A stretch of DNA of 64,000 bases from CAYRJD01 sp965212125 (GTDB lineage Bacteria; Actinomycetota; Acidimicrobiia; Acidimicrobiales; Poriferisodalaceae): positions 1,488,001 to 1,552,000 of the forward strand of contig OZ243045.1 in assembly GCA_965212125.1 (NCBI GenBank), read 5' to 3'. The notes under the pieces were generated by a model that worked only from the letters and a program-made list of their open reading frames with translations, was not told the DNA's origin and made no database searches. Both the position numbers and the translations under genes were made by a program. How positions within the stretch are numbered: position 1 is the stretch's first letter; each line of letters begins with the position of its first letter. Positions 8,880 through 17,008 of the stretch are shown piece by piece.

Positions 8880-10496
8880 CTACTCCCATTCAATGGTTCC
8901 GGGCGGCTTGGAGGTGATGTCGTAGGCCACGCGGTTGACGCCTGGCACTTCGCTGATGATGCGCGAGGAGATGCGCTCAAGCAGATCGTGATCCAGGCGT
9001 GCCCAGTCCGCGGTCATGGCGTCCTCGCTATTCACCGCTCGCACGATTATCGGCCGGGCGTAGGTGCGTTCGTCTCCCATCACTCCCACGGTGCGGATGT
9101 CGGCTAACACTGCGAACGCTTGCCAAAGCGACCGCTCCATGTTGGAGGCGGCAATCTCTGAGCGCACGACGGCGTCGGCTGCGCGCACGATCTCCACCGC
9201 CTGCGGGGTGACCTCGCCCACGATCCGAACCGCCAACCCGGGGCCGGGAAATGGCTGGCGCCAGATGATCTCATCGGGCAGGCCAAGCTGCGAACCGACC
9301 GCACGCACCTCATCTTTGAAGAGGTTTCGCAGCGGCTCAACGATGTCAAACTTGATGTCTTCGGGTAAGCCGCCGACGTTGTGGTGGCTTTTGATCTTGG
9401 CGGCCTGCGGGGAGCCAGACTCAATCACGTCCGGGTAGAGCGTTCCCTGCACCAAAAACATGGCGTCGCCGATCTGGGCGGCTTCACGCTCAAAGATACG
9501 GACAAACTTCTCGCCGATTATTTTGCGCTTTTGCTCCGGATCTACCACGCCAGCCAGAGCCTCTAAAAACTCTTGCGTGGCGTCCACGTGAACCAGCTCA
9601 ACGTCTGAAGAATTGCCGAACGCTTCAACCACCTGCTCGGCCTCGCCGGCTCTTAGCAGGCCGGTGTCGACGAACACACACGTCAGGTTGTGGCCGATTG
9701 CGGTGTGCACCAGCGCAGCCGCCACTGCCGAATCCACGCCGCCCGACAACCCGCAGATGGCTTTTTGATCGCCGATCTGTGTTTGTATTTCGGCGACGGC
9801 TTGTTCAATGACGTTGGTGGTGGTCCAATCGCTGGGGCAGCTGGCGACGTCGTGCAAAAATCGCTCTAGCAGAGCCTGCCCGCCGTGCGTGTGGGCGACC
9901 TCTGGGTGGTATTGCACGCCGTAGATAGCGCGATCGGGGTTTTCAATAACGCATGCGGGGGCTTCGCTGGTGGTGGCGGTTATGTGAAAGCCGGCCGGCG
10001 GTTCGGTGACTGCGTCAAAGTGCGACATCCAAACCGTGGTCGTGCTGGCGGGCGGGGAAACCGTGCTAGCGGGTGGGGAAGCCGTGCTAGCGCCGGCGTC
10101 AAACAGGCGCGACGGGTTGGCGTTGCGCTCCAGGGCGGTCGCGCCGTATTCGCCTCGCTCGTTGCGTCCAACGGTTCCGCCTAGCTCTTGCGCTATTAGT
10201 TGCGCGCCATAGCAGATACCCAAAATGGGTATGCCAAGGTCAAAGATTTTCGGATCGACCCCTGGGGCGCCGGGAACATGCACCGAGGCTGGCCCACCCG
10301 ATAGCACGATCGCCGGTGGCGCCATCTCTGCCAAGTCGTCAGCGGAGATGCCGTGCGGAACTATTTTGCTGTAAACGCCAGCCTCGCGAACACGGCGGGC
10401 GATTAGCTGCGCGTATTGCGCGCCAAAATCAAGCACCAGCACAGCCCGGGTCGGGTCGTGGTCACGCGAGTCGGCGCGTGGCGCAAGATCGTTCAT
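8880..10496 (-). CDS. guaA: GMP synthase (glutamine-hydrolysing)
   Basis: GuaA converts XMP to GMP using glutamine and ATP. It is 538 residues from an ATG. The class I glutamine amidotransferase domain shows LVLDFGAQYAQLIARRV, the nucleophile Cys95 in GICYGAQL, and VQYHPEVAHTHGG with the His/Glu pair. The ATP pyrophosphatase P-loop is CGLSGGVDSAVAAAL. The C-terminal dimerisation domain ends VAYDITSKPPGTIEWE. A 21-bp repeat expands a surface loop between residues ~140 and 156 (ASTASPPASTVSPPAST). The gene lies downstream of groEL across a 46-nt gap with two small hairpins. Confidence 0.96.
   Translation of the reverse strand: MNDLAPRADSRDHDPTRAVLVLDFGAQYAQLIARRVREAGVYSKIVPHGISADDLAEMAPPAIVLSGGPASVHVPGAPGVDPKIFDLGIPILGICYGAQLIAQELGGTVGRNERGEYGATALERNANPSRLFDAGASTASPPASTVSPPASTTTVWMSHFDAVTEPPAGFHITATTSEAPACVIENPDRAIYGVQYHPEVAHTHGGQALLERFLHDVASCPSDWTTTNVIEQAVAEIQTQIGDQKAICGLSGGVDSAVAAALVHTAIGHNLTCVFVDTGLLRAGEAEQVVEAFGNSSDVELVHVDATQEFLEALAGVVDPEQKRKIIGEKFVRIFEREAAQIGDAMFLVQGTLYPDVIESGSPQAAKIKSHHNVGGLPEDIKFDIVEPLRNLFKDEVRAVGSQLGLPDEIIWRQPFPGPGLAVRIVGEVTPQAVEIVRAADAVVRSEIAASNMERSLWQAFAVLADIRTVGVMGDERTYARPIIVRAVNSEDAMTADWARLDHDLLERISSRIISEVPGVNRVAYDITSKPPGTIEWE
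10042..10083. repeat. 2 x 21-bp in-frame repeat in guaA
   Basis: Copies at 10042-10062 and 10063-10083 differ at three positions, and a third partial copy starts at 10084 (gtgctagcg). They encode the SPPAST loop repeats of the amidotransferase domain. Confidence 0.85.
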
Positions 10497-10508
10497 ATGG
10501 ATGCGGAT

Positions 10509-10543
10509 GTGTTGCGCAACACCTTGATGCTACGCAGCGCATC
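10509..10543 (-). terminator. Small hairpins between groEL and guaA
   Basis: A perfect 14-nt palindrome gtgttgcgcaacac (10509-10522) and a second stem gatgc/gcatc (10526-10530 with 10539-10543) fill the short gap after the groEL stop. No T-run follows on the minus strand, so a role as weak terminator or attenuator between groEL and guaA is only a guess. Confidence 0.3.
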
Positions 10544-12186
10544 TACATCATTCCTGGCATGCCCCCCATGCCGCCGCCCATAGCAGCGGCTGCCGCGGCT
10601 GCGTTGTCGGCTTCTTCGGGCTTGTCGGTAATCAGCGTTTCGGTCGTCAGCAGCAGCGCCGCAATTGAAGCAGCGTTTTGCAGAGCCGCACGAGTCACCT
10701 TGGCTGGGTCGATCACGCCAGCGGCCACCAGGTCTACGTGCTCGCCGGTTTCCGCATCAAAGCCCATATTGCCTGAGTTCGTCTCAACCTCTTGCACGAT
10801 GACTGCGCCCTCAAACCCCGCGTTTGAAGCGATCTGACGAGTCGGCGCATCAAGTGCCTTAAACACCATGTCGGCGCCGGTCTTTTCGTCGTCGCTCAGC
10901 TTGAGCTTGGCGATGGCCGCACGTGACCGCAGCAAGGCAGTGCCGCCGCCGGGCACTATGCCTTCCTCAATAGCGGCACGGGTTGCCGACACGGCGTCTT
11001 CAATGCGGTGCTTCTTTTCTTTCAGCTCCACCTCTGTCGCCGCGCCCACCTGAATAACAGCCACGCCGCCAGCCAGTTTCGCCAGCCGCTCTTGCAGCTT
11101 TTCGCTGTCCCAGTCGGAGTCGGTGTCTTCAATCTCACGCTTGATCTGCGTTACGCGCGCCTCAACGTCGGCTGGCTTGCCGCCGCCTTCAACGATGGTG
11201 GTCTCATCTTTGGTGATTATCACCTTGCGAGCCGTGCCCATCAGGTCGATCGTTGTGTTGTCAAGCTTGAGGCCGACCTCTTCGGAGATGACCTCGCCGC
11301 CGGTGAGTATCGCCATATCGGCGAGCATGGCCTTGCGGCGCTCACCAAATCCAGGCGCCTTTACCGCCACCGATGTGAACGTGCCGCGGATCTTGTTGAC
11401 CACCAGCGTGGCCAGGGCTTCGCCTTCCACGTCTTCGGCGATGATCAGCAGCGACTTGCCGGTCTGCATCACCTTCTCCAGCACCGGTACCAGCTCTTGG
11501 ACGGCGGTGACCTTGCCGTTGATGAACAGCAGCAGCGGATCGTCAAGGACGGCTTCTTGGCGATCAACGTCGGTCACGAAGTAGGGCGACAGGAATCCCT
11601 TGTCGAACTGCATGCCCTCGGTGAACTCCAAGTCAACGCCGAAGGTGTTGGACTCTTCAACGGAGATCACGCCGTCTTTGCCGACCTTGTCAAACGCATC
11701 GGCGAGGATGGCGCCGATGGAGGAGTCGGCCGAAGAGATGCCAGCCACCGAGGCGATCTTGCCCTTGTCGGATGACACGTCTTCAGACATTGCGCCGATC
11801 TCTTTGACGGCGGCTGCCACGGCTGCCTCAATGCCGCGCTTGAGCGACATGGGGTTGGCGCCAGCGGCCACATTCCGCAGGCCTTCGTGCACCATTGATT
11901 GCGCTAGCACGGTGGCAGTGGTTGTGCCATCGCCCGCAACATCGTTGGTTTTGGTGGCTACTTCTTTTACGAGCTGAGCGCCCATGTTTTCAAACGGGTC
12001 GTCAAGCTCTATTTCGCGCGCAATGCTGACACCGTCGTTGGTGATGGTGGGAGCGCCGAAGGATTTCTCAAGCACCACGTTGCGGCCTTTTGGCCCCAGG
12101 GTTACTTTCACCGCATTGGCGAGCTGGTTGACGCCCGCTTCAAGGCTGCGGCGTGCCTCTTCGCTGAATTTCAGGATCTTGGTCAT
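10543..12186 (-). CDS. groEL: Chaperonin GroEL (60 kDa)
   Basis: GroEL forms the double-ring folding chamber that works with GroES. The 547-residue protein has the full family pattern: VTLGPKGRNVVLEKSFGAP near the N terminus, GDGTTTATVLAQ in the ATP site, GIVPGGGTALLR, and a Gly/Met-rich tail GGGMGGMPGMM projecting into the cavity. The ATG is preceded by an AAAGG element. It lies 90 nt downstream of groES in the same transcript, so the CIRCE operator upstream of groES should control both. The GGM tail suggests the canonical folding GroEL rather than a specialised paralog with a His-rich tail. Confidence 0.98.
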   Translation of the reverse strand: MTKILKFSEEARRSLEAGVNQLANAVKVTLGPKGRNVVLEKSFGAPTITNDGVSIAREIELDDPFENMGAQLVKEVATKTNDVAGDGTTTATVLAQSMVHEGLRNVAAGANPMSLKRGIEAAVAAAVKEIGAMSEDVSSDKGKIASVAGISSADSSIGAILADAFDKVGKDGVISVEESNTFGVDLEFTEGMQFDKGFLSPYFVTDVDRQEAVLDDPLLLFINGKVTAVQELVPVLEKVMQTGKSLLIIAEDVEGEALATLVVNKIRGTFTSVAVKAPGFGERRKAMLADMAILTGGEVISEEVGLKLDNTTIDLMGTARKVIITKDETTIVEGGGKPADVEARVTQIKREIEDTDSDWDSEKLQERLAKLAGGVAVIQVGAATEVELKEKKHRIEDAVSATRAAIEEGIVPGGGTALLRSRAAIAKLKLSDDEKTGADMVFKALDAPTRQIASNAGFEGAVIVQEVETNSGNMGFDAETGEHVDLVAAGVIDPAKVTRAALQNAASIAALLLTTETLITDKPEEADNAAAAAAAMGGGMGGMPGMM

Positions 12187-12256
12187 TTGATGTATGGCCT
12201 TTCTTGTTGTTGTCTTTTTTGCGTTTGCGTAGGGGGTGTGAGGGCGCTTTAGGCGG

Positions 12257-12284
12257 CGTGCTCTAGGTGACGTGCTCTAGGCGA
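12257..12284. repeat. 14-bp tandem duplication over the groES stop codon
   Basis: cgtgctctaggtga (12257-12270) and cgtgctctaggcga (12271-12284) are adjacent and differ at one base. The groES stop (TAG on the minus strand, 12277-12279) lies in the second copy, giving a duplicated stop region in the groES-groEL gap. Confidence 0.85.
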
Positions 12285-12567
12285 CTATTGCCAAAACGTC
12301 GCGGGCGCTCAGAATCAGCAGATCTTCGCCTGCCACGGTGATTTCGGTGCCGCCGTACTTGCTGTAGACGACGGTGTCACCCTTGCTCACATCAACCGGA
12401 ATGATGTCGCCGGTTTGATCTGACCGCTTGCCCGGGCCTACCGCCACAACTTCGCCTTGCTGGGGCTTTTCTTGGGCAGTGTCGGGGATTACCAAACCGC
12501 TTACGGTGGTCTCTTCGGCATCGCCGGGACGGACAACAATACGGTCTTCAAGAGGCTTGAGATTCAT
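12277..12567 (-). CDS. groES: Co-chaperonin GroES
   Basis: GroES caps the GroEL chamber. The chosen ATG at 12567 gives 96 residues, MNLKPLEDRIVVRPGDAEET, matching the family. A GTG six bases upstream is also in frame, but the AAGGAG ribosome-binding site is only 3 nt from that GTG and 9-10 nt from the ATG, so the ATG is preferred. The mobile loop region (EETTVSGLVIPDTAQEKPQQ) and VVYSKYGGTEI are conserved. It is the first gene of groES-groEL, with a 5' untranslated region of about 110 nt containing CIRCE and a hairpin. Confidence 0.97.
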   Translation of the reverse strand: MNLKPLEDRIVVRPGDAEETTVSGLVIPDTAQEKPQQGEVVAVGPGKRSDQTGDIIPVDVSKGDTVVYSKYGGTEITVAGEDLLILSARDVLAIVA

Positions 12568-12633
12568 TAGCACTTGCTCCTTATTTGGGGCAGCTTTGCC
12601 ACGCGGTTCGGCCCGGCAGAACTGTTTTTGGTC

Positions 12634-12652
12634 AAGCGACGAGGTGTCGCTT
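12634..12652 (-). other. Stem-loop in the groES 5' untranslated region
   Basis: A perfect 7-bp inverted repeat, aagcgac/gtcgctt, with a 5-nt loop (12641-12645), lies between CIRCE and the groES ribosome-binding site. It could stabilise the heat-shock transcript. Function inferred only from position. Confidence 0.5.
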
Positions 12653-12678
12653 TAGTTAAGAGATGCCCAGATTCGTGA

Positions 12679-12705
12679 TTAGCACTCACCTATGGCGAGT
12701 GCTAA
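12679..12705 (-). promoter_or_regulatory. CIRCE operator (HrcA binding site)
   Basis: The site reads ttagcactc, nine bases, gagtgctaa, an exact match to the CIRCE consensus TTAGCACTC-N9-GAGTGCTAA with no mismatch in either arm. HrcA binds CIRCE as a dimer and represses chaperonin genes until heat shock. It lies 112 nt upstream of groES and abuts a good -10 element, so bound HrcA would block transcription initiation. hrcA itself is not in the window. Confidence 0.97.
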
Positions 12706-12733
12706 TGCTATTGGCCGCGATTATTAGTCGCAA
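12705..12733 (-). promoter_or_regulatory. Predicted housekeeping-sigma promoter of groES-groEL
   Basis: On the minus strand a -35 like element TTGCGA (12728-12733) and a -10 like element TAGCAT (12705-12710) are separated by 17 bp. Each matches consensus at four of six positions. The -10 touches the outer base of CIRCE, the usual arrangement of HrcA-controlled promoters. Confidence 0.65.
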
Positions 12734-12745
12734 CTAGCTGGGCAG

Positions 12746-12782
12746 AATCGGTTGGCTAGGCGAAATCGGTTGGCTAGGCAAA
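12746..12782. repeat. 18-bp tandem duplication over the tsaD stop codon
   Basis: aatcggttggctaggc occurs with a period of 18 at 12746-12761 and 12764-12779. The tsaD stop (TAG, 12774-12776) is in the copy nearer the gene, and the second copy repeats the same stop 18 nt downstream in the same frame. Confidence 0.85.
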
Positions 12783-13847
12783 ATCCAACTTGAGGCTGGG
12801 GTCGGCGCCGAGGTCGAATCCGTGCGGCCCGTCTTGGGCGAGCCGCCACCAAGCCGTTGCCGCCACCATGGCTGCGTTGTCGGTGCACATGGCTGCGGAT
12901 GGCAGATGCGTGGCTAGGCCTTCGGCGTCGCAGGCTTGCGTCATCTGGACTCGCAGGGCGCGATTCGCCGCCACTCCCCCGGCGAGGCAGATGCCGCTGG
13001 CACCCGTGTGGTGGGCGGCTTTTAGGGATTTTTTGATGAGCACATCAACCACGCTGGCTTGAAATGAGGCGGCCATGTCGGCCGTGCTGACTTCGCTGTG
13101 GGCGCGGACGTGATTGATGACGGCGGTTTTCAGTCCTGAGAATGAAAAGTCAAAGCTGGCGTTCATTAGCGCACGTGGCAGCGCGACGGCGTCCGGGTCG
13201 CCCTGGCTGCTCAGCTTGTCAATGGCGGGGCCGCCGGGATAGCCGAGTCCCAAGTAACGAGCGACCTTGTCAAACGCTTCGCCGGCGGCGTCATCAAGCG
13301 TGGCGCCGAGCAGTCGGTATTTGCCGTGGTCGATGAACTCAATCAACATCGTGTGCCCGCCGCTCACCAACAGCACCACCAGCGGGAACTCGACAGGGTT
13401 TGCGTTTGGCGAGTTTGGGTTTGCGTCTGCCGGGTCGTGCTGGTCGAGCAGCGCCGCATACAGATGCGCCTCGTGATGATTGATGCCGATAAACGGTACG
13501 CCCCAAACCATGGCGAACGCCTTGGCGGCTGCCACCCCGATCAGCAGGCTGCCGATCAGGCCGGGTCCGTAGGTGACCGCAACGGCGTTGATGTCTTGGC
13601 TGGTTAGCTCGGCTTGTTGGAGCGCTTGCTCTACCACCGGAACGATCAGCGACTCGTGCGCTCGCCCGGCAATCTCTGGCACGACTCCGCCATAGCGGGC
13701 GTGCAGGTCAACCTGGCTAGAGACGATGTTGGAGCCGATGTGGCGACCGTCGGTCACAACCGCGGCGGCCGTCTCGTCGCACGATGTCTCTATGCCCAAG
13801 ATGTGCATGGGTCCGGCGGCGTTCATGTTCATGGGGTTCATGTTCAT
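12774..13847 (-). CDS. tsaD: tRNA N6-threonylcarbamoyladenosine transferase TsaD
   Basis: TsaD transfers threonylcarbamoyl to A37 of ANN-decoding tRNAs, acting with TsaB and TsaE encoded next door. An in-frame reading extends further upstream, but the ATG at 13847 overlaps the rimI stop by 4 nt (ATGA), as do neighbouring junctions, giving 357 residues. Its N terminus is a repetitive MNMNPMNMN stretch before the conserved HILGIETSCDETAAAVV, so the ATG at 13808 is an alternative. Metal and substrate motifs include HHEAHLYAALL, LLVSGGHTML, GEAFDKVARYLGLGYPGG and CLAGGVAANRALR. The stop lies in an 18-bp duplication just before the groES promoter. Confidence 0.95.
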   Translation of the reverse strand: MNMNPMNMNAAGPMHILGIETSCDETAAAVVTDGRHIGSNIVSSQVDLHARYGGVVPEIAGRAHESLIVPVVEQALQQAELTSQDINAVAVTYGPGLIGSLLIGVAAAKAFAMVWGVPFIGINHHEAHLYAALLDQHDPADANPNSPNANPVEFPLVVLLVSGGHTMLIEFIDHGKYRLLGATLDDAAGEAFDKVARYLGLGYPGGPAIDKLSSQGDPDAVALPRALMNASFDFSFSGLKTAVINHVRAHSEVSTADMAASFQASVVDVLIKKSLKAAHHTGASGICLAGGVAANRALRVQMTQACDAEGLATHLPSAAMCTDNAAMVAATAWWRLAQDGPHGFDLGADPSLKLDFA

Positions 13848-14461
13848 AGGCGTTCTGCTATTCGCTTTAGCCGTTCGCCGTGCTCGGCGCTGCCGATGTC
13901 GTGGCACCACATAATCAGTGCGTCCTCCCGATCTTGACCACGTTGGCCGCGGTAGTAGCGCGGGCGGGTTCCTACCGGCGCATAGCCGAACCTGGAGTAG
14001 AGGCTTTGGGCGGCACGATTGGACGCACGAACCTCCAAGGTCATGCTGCTTATTTGTTTGACGGCTTGACCGACTGGCTCGCCGTCAGGCAGGTGTTGAT
14101 CGCGCACCGCTTGGTGCAGGGCCAGCAACAGCCAAGAGCCAACTCCTTGACCTTGTTCGGCTGGGTCAACCGCTATCGAAGAGATGTGTCCTTCGTCGGC
14201 GACGGCGATCAGCCCGCCGTAAGCGATCGTGCTTGCAGTGCTGTCGGTGGCTCGCCCGGTTTTTTGCGCCACCAGTTTTTGCGCCACCAGTTTTTGCGCC
14301 ACCAGGTAGAGGCGGTTATGCGGCTGTCTCAGCTCGTCTAAATAGAGCGCCTTGGACCACGGGCGCGGGTAGACGGCCTTGTCGATCTGACTGATCGCAT
14401 ACAGATGCTCATGTCGCATCGGTTCGATCATCAACTGATGGCTAGTCAGGCTTGCGGTCAT
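13844..14461 (-). CDS. rimI: GNAT N-acetyltransferase, RimI-like
   Basis: A GNAT-fold acetyltransferase of the RimI type, which acetylates the N-terminal alanine of ribosomal protein S18 in enterobacteria; the actinobacterial target may differ. It is 205 residues. The acetyl-CoA loop is visible as ISSIAVDPAEQGQGVGSWLL (pattern QxxGxGxx), followed by LEVRASNRAAQSLYSRFGY and PRYYRGQRGQDREDALIM. Between beta strands 2 and 3 a 15-bp triple repeat inserts LVAQK three times. It overlaps tsaB and tsaD by 4 nt each, and its conserved place inside the t6A cluster supports the call. Confidence 0.88.
   Translation of the reverse strand: MTASLTSHQLMIEPMRHEHLYAISQIDKAVYPRPWSKALYLDELRQPHNRLYLVAQKLVAQKLVAQKTGRATDSTASTIAYGGLIAVADEGHISSIAVDPAEQGQGVGSWLLLALHQAVRDQHLPDGEPVGQAVKQISSMTLEVRASNRAAQSLYSRFGYAPVGTRPRYYRGQRGQDREDALIMWCHDIGSAEHGERLKRIAERL
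14262..14306. repeat. 3 x 15-bp perfect in-frame repeat in rimI
   Basis: Three identical copies of tttttgcgccaccag at 14262-14276, 14277-14291 and 14292-14306, encoding LVAQK repeats. Perfect identity of all three copies implies recent expansion. Confidence 0.95.
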
Positions 14462-15183
14462 ACGCGCTCTCGTTGCTCCCAGTTGATGCGCGCATCTGGT
14501 GCTCGCAGATACTGCGGCACAAGATCGGTGGGCGTTGAGTATTCGTTGCGCAACACGCGACTGCGCGCCAGTTCAACTAGAGCCGCGGCGCTCGGGTAGC
14601 GCATTTGCGGTGGTGCCAACGCCAGCCCCGGCACGTCGCAAAAGAGATCGCGGTAACGCAAGGCTCCGTCGCCGACGGCTAGAACATCGGTAGGTGCATC
14701 GTTGGAGACATCGCCAGGCTGGTTGGCTGCTAGCTGTTCGGCCACGGCGGCGGGTTCGCCAACCTGCGGTTCTTCCAAGCAAACGACACCGTCGGCTGTG
14801 CCGCGGTAGCTGGCGTAGAAAACCTCTGACCGGCGAGCATCAATGGTTGCCAGGATGCGGCGATCGCTAAAACGCGCAGCGAACGCAAGCACCTCAAGGC
14901 TGGTTACTCCGACCAGCGGCACATCGCAGGCAAAGGCGATTGCTTTTGCGCTGGCCAGCCCGACTCGCAGCCCGGTGAACAGACCTGGGCCGACATCTAC
15001 CGCAACGGCGGTGAGGTTTGAGATGGCGACCTGCGCTTGGGCGCTAACAAACTTGATCGCGGGCACCAAGGTTTCGGCGTGGCGGCGATCTCCGCTGGCA
15101 TGAAATTCGGCCAGCACGCCCTGTTCGTCAGCGATGGCCACGCCTACTTGCGGTGTGGCGGTTTCAATGCCCAGAATCAGCAT
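14458..15183 (-). CDS. tsaB: t6A biosynthesis protein TsaB
   Basis: TsaB is the inactive ASKHA-fold partner that dimerises with TsaD in t6A formation. An in-frame reading reaches further upstream, but the ATG at 15183, which shares one base with the tsaE stop (TAATG), begins MLILGIETATPQVGVAI, the conserved family N terminus, giving 241 residues. VDVGPGLFTGLRVGLASAKA is the hallmark GPGSFTGLR-type motif, here with L for S. The C-terminal half (ALVELARSRVL, TDLVPQYLRAPDA) matches the family ending. It overlaps rimI by 4 nt. Confidence 0.94.
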   Translation of the reverse strand: MLILGIETATPQVGVAIADEQGVLAEFHASGDRRHAETLVPAIKFVSAQAQVAISNLTAVAVDVGPGLFTGLRVGLASAKAIAFACDVPLVGVTSLEVLAFAARFSDRRILATIDARRSEVFYASYRGTADGVVCLEEPQVGEPAAVAEQLAANQPGDVSNDAPTDVLAVGDGALRYRDLFCDVPGLALAPPQMRYPSAAALVELARSRVLRNEYSTPTDLVPQYLRAPDARINWEQRERV

Positions 15184-15794
15184 TAGCTGGCGGCGACCTG
15201 CGGTGCTTCTAGCAAGGTTGCTTGCGCGGCGCAAGCCGGGGCTATTTCGCTGGTGCGCTGGCGCCAGTTTTCCCCAACAAACTTGAACTCCAGCAGGCGG
15301 CTGTTCGCTGACTCGTTGGCTGGCGCTGGACTAGCCGGGGCAGGGCTAGCCGTCGCTGGACTAGCCGGGGCAGGACTAGCTGGGGCAAGCCGCAGGTGGA
15401 TCTCCAAAAAGTCCCGCGGCAGCTCGGGTATCACCACCTCACCCCATTCGATGCACAGCACGGCGTTGTCGCTCAGCAGCTCTGGCAAGTCAAGGTCAAG
15501 CGTTTCGCGCAGATTTTCTAAGCGGTAGGCATCAAGGTGGTGCAGCGGCAAGCGCCCCTCGCGATACACCGCAGCCAGCGTGAAAGTGGGGCTGGTGACT
15601 GGCTCCGTGACGCCAAGCCCGGCAGCTAGCCCCTGCACAAATGCGGTTTTTCCCGCCCCCAAGTCGCCCGACAGCAGCAACACGTCGCCACCTTGCAGCA
15701 AAGGCGCCAGCGACGCGCCTACGGCCTTGGTGGCCTCAACTGACTCGGTTAGCAACAGCATGCCAATAAGAGTTTGGCGGCTGGCGGTGTGCAT
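15183..15794 (-). CDS. tsaE: t6A biosynthesis ATPase TsaE
   Basis: TsaE is the P-loop ATPase that resets the TsaBD complex. The P-loop is LSGDLGAGKTAFVQGLAAGL, followed by the family's SPTFTLAAVY, LHHLDAYRLEN and LCIEWGE. I start at the ATG at 15794, 14 nt after the alr stop (203 residues); an ATG at 15761 directly before LLLTESVEATKAVG is equally plausible and neither has a clear ribosome-binding site. The C-terminal part is enlarged by Ala/Pro/Ser repeats from four imperfect 15-bp units, plus a tail with no clear homology. It is coupled to tsaB by a 1-nt overlap. Confidence 0.92.
   Translation of the reverse strand: MHTASRQTLIGMLLLTESVEATKAVGASLAPLLQGGDVLLLSGDLGAGKTAFVQGLAAGLGVTEPVTSPTFTLAAVYREGRLPLHHLDAYRLENLRETLDLDLPELLSDNAVLCIEWGEVVIPELPRDFLEIHLRLAPASPAPASPATASPAPASPAPANESANSRLLEFKFVGENWRQRTSEIAPACAAQATLLEAPQVAAS
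15325..15384. repeat. 4 x 15-bp imperfect in-frame repeat in tsaE
   Basis: Units at 15325-15339, 15340-15354, 15355-15369 and 15370-15384 share the core ggnctagccggg. Units one and three are identical, so it can also be read as a 30-bp unit twice. They encode the alternating APASP/ATASP segment. Confidence 0.88.
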
Positions 15795-15808
15795 GCGCGA
15801 GCGAATCG

Positions 15809-17008
15809 CTACCGCACGGGTAGATAGCGGCGCGGCACTCTGGTTGAAATAGAGGTGAGCACTTCGTAGCTGCTGGTGCCCGCCCATTGCGCTAGGTCGG
15901 CAACGGTTATGTCGCCGCCGATCAGCACAACCTCATCGCCGTTGTATGCGCTGGCATCGGGTCCGATGTCAACCATTGTTTGGTCCATGCAAATAGTGCC
16001 CACCGTCGGATAGCGCTGCCCGTTGACCAGCACCTGAGCCTGGCCGGACATGGTGCGCTTGTACCCGTCTGCGTATCCGACCGGCAAGGTGATGACCCGA
16101 GTTTGGTTTTTTGACACCCAGGTGCCGCCGTAGCCAACGGGCGTGGACGCTGGCACAACCTTGAAATAGATCACCTCGCTTTGCCAACTGAGCACGGGTT
16201 TGGTTCCGAGCATTTGTGCCCATTCGCCACAGCCGAAAAGTGCGATGCCCGGTCGCACCAAGTCAAGGTGCGACTGTGCGAGGCGCGCCGTGCCAGCTGA
16301 GTTAGCAATGTGGCGAACCGGTGTTGGCAAGCCGTGGTTGTCGAAGAAACTAAGCGCCTCCTTGAATCGCTCTAGCTGAGCTTCGGTGTCGGGCAGGCTG
16401 GCTGAGTTGGCGGCGGCGACTGGGTTAGCTGCGGCGCCCGCGGTAGCTCCCGCTGCGGCACCCGGCTCATCGGCGTTCGCAAAGTGACTGAAGATGCCGA
16501 CTATTTCAACGTTTTTGCATTCCAGCGACGCTTCAAACAACGCCTGCGCGCTGTAGTGGTGAACGCCTATGCGCTCCATGCCGGTGTCGATTTTGAGATG
16601 CACCCGAGCGGAGATTGCGGCGGCTCCCGCGGCGGCGTCAATCTGTCGCAGCTTGTCAACGGACGGCGCGGTGAAGGTGAGCCCGTGCTCCAAAAAAAGC
16701 GGAATCTGGCGAGTGACGGCGCCGCCCAAAATGTGTATTTCGGCGGTTATGCCCGACTGCCGCAGCGCTACGCCTTCTTCGACGTAGGCGACCGCTAGCA
16801 CCGTTGCGCCAGCGTCTTGCAGCGCCATGCCGCACGGCTCCAAACCGTGTCCGTACGCGTTGGCCTTGATGACGGGCATGACAGCAACACCGTCGCCGAC
16901 GTGCTGACGGATTTTTTGGAAGTTGCTTACAAGCTGGTTCAGATCAACTTCGCACCAGGTGGGGCGAGCGGTTTCGTACCCCTGGTCAGATGGCTGCTGA
17001 TCGCTCAT
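15809..17008 (-). CDS. alr: Alanine racemase
   Basis: Alr makes D-alanine for peptidoglycan using PLP. It is 399 residues. The PLP lysine is Lys48 in MPVIKANAYGHG; the second catalytic base lies in VGYGGTWVSKN, with LPVGYADGYKR and GTICMDQTMVDIG as further family motifs. An Ala/Gly-rich low-complexity segment (GAAAGATAGAAANPVAAA) of ~25 residues is inserted after FSHFANADE. The ATG at 17008 overlaps the nnr stop by 4 nt, placing alr in one transcript with nnr and acpS. Confidence 0.96.
   Translation of the reverse strand: MSDQQPSDQGYETARPTWCEVDLNQLVSNFQKIRQHVGDGVAVMPVIKANAYGHGLEPCGMALQDAGATVLAVAYVEEGVALRQSGITAEIHILGGAVTRQIPLFLEHGLTFTAPSVDKLRQIDAAAGAAAISARVHLKIDTGMERIGVHHYSAQALFEASLECKNVEIVGIFSHFANADEPGAAAGATAGAAANPVAAANSASLPDTEAQLERFKEALSFFDNHGLPTPVRHIANSAGTARLAQSHLDLVRPGIALFGCGEWAQMLGTKPVLSWQSEVIYFKVVPASTPVGYGGTWVSKNQTRVITLPVGYADGYKRTMSGQAQVLVNGQRYPTVGTICMDQTMVDIGPDASAYNGDEVVLIGGDITVADLAQWAGTSSYEVLTSISTRVPRRYLPVR

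Noticed and set aside
11008..11775. 255-codon plus-strand open frame opposite groEL
   Set aside because: Antisense shadow of a conserved gene; the product has no recognisable domain and groEL codon structure explains the openness.
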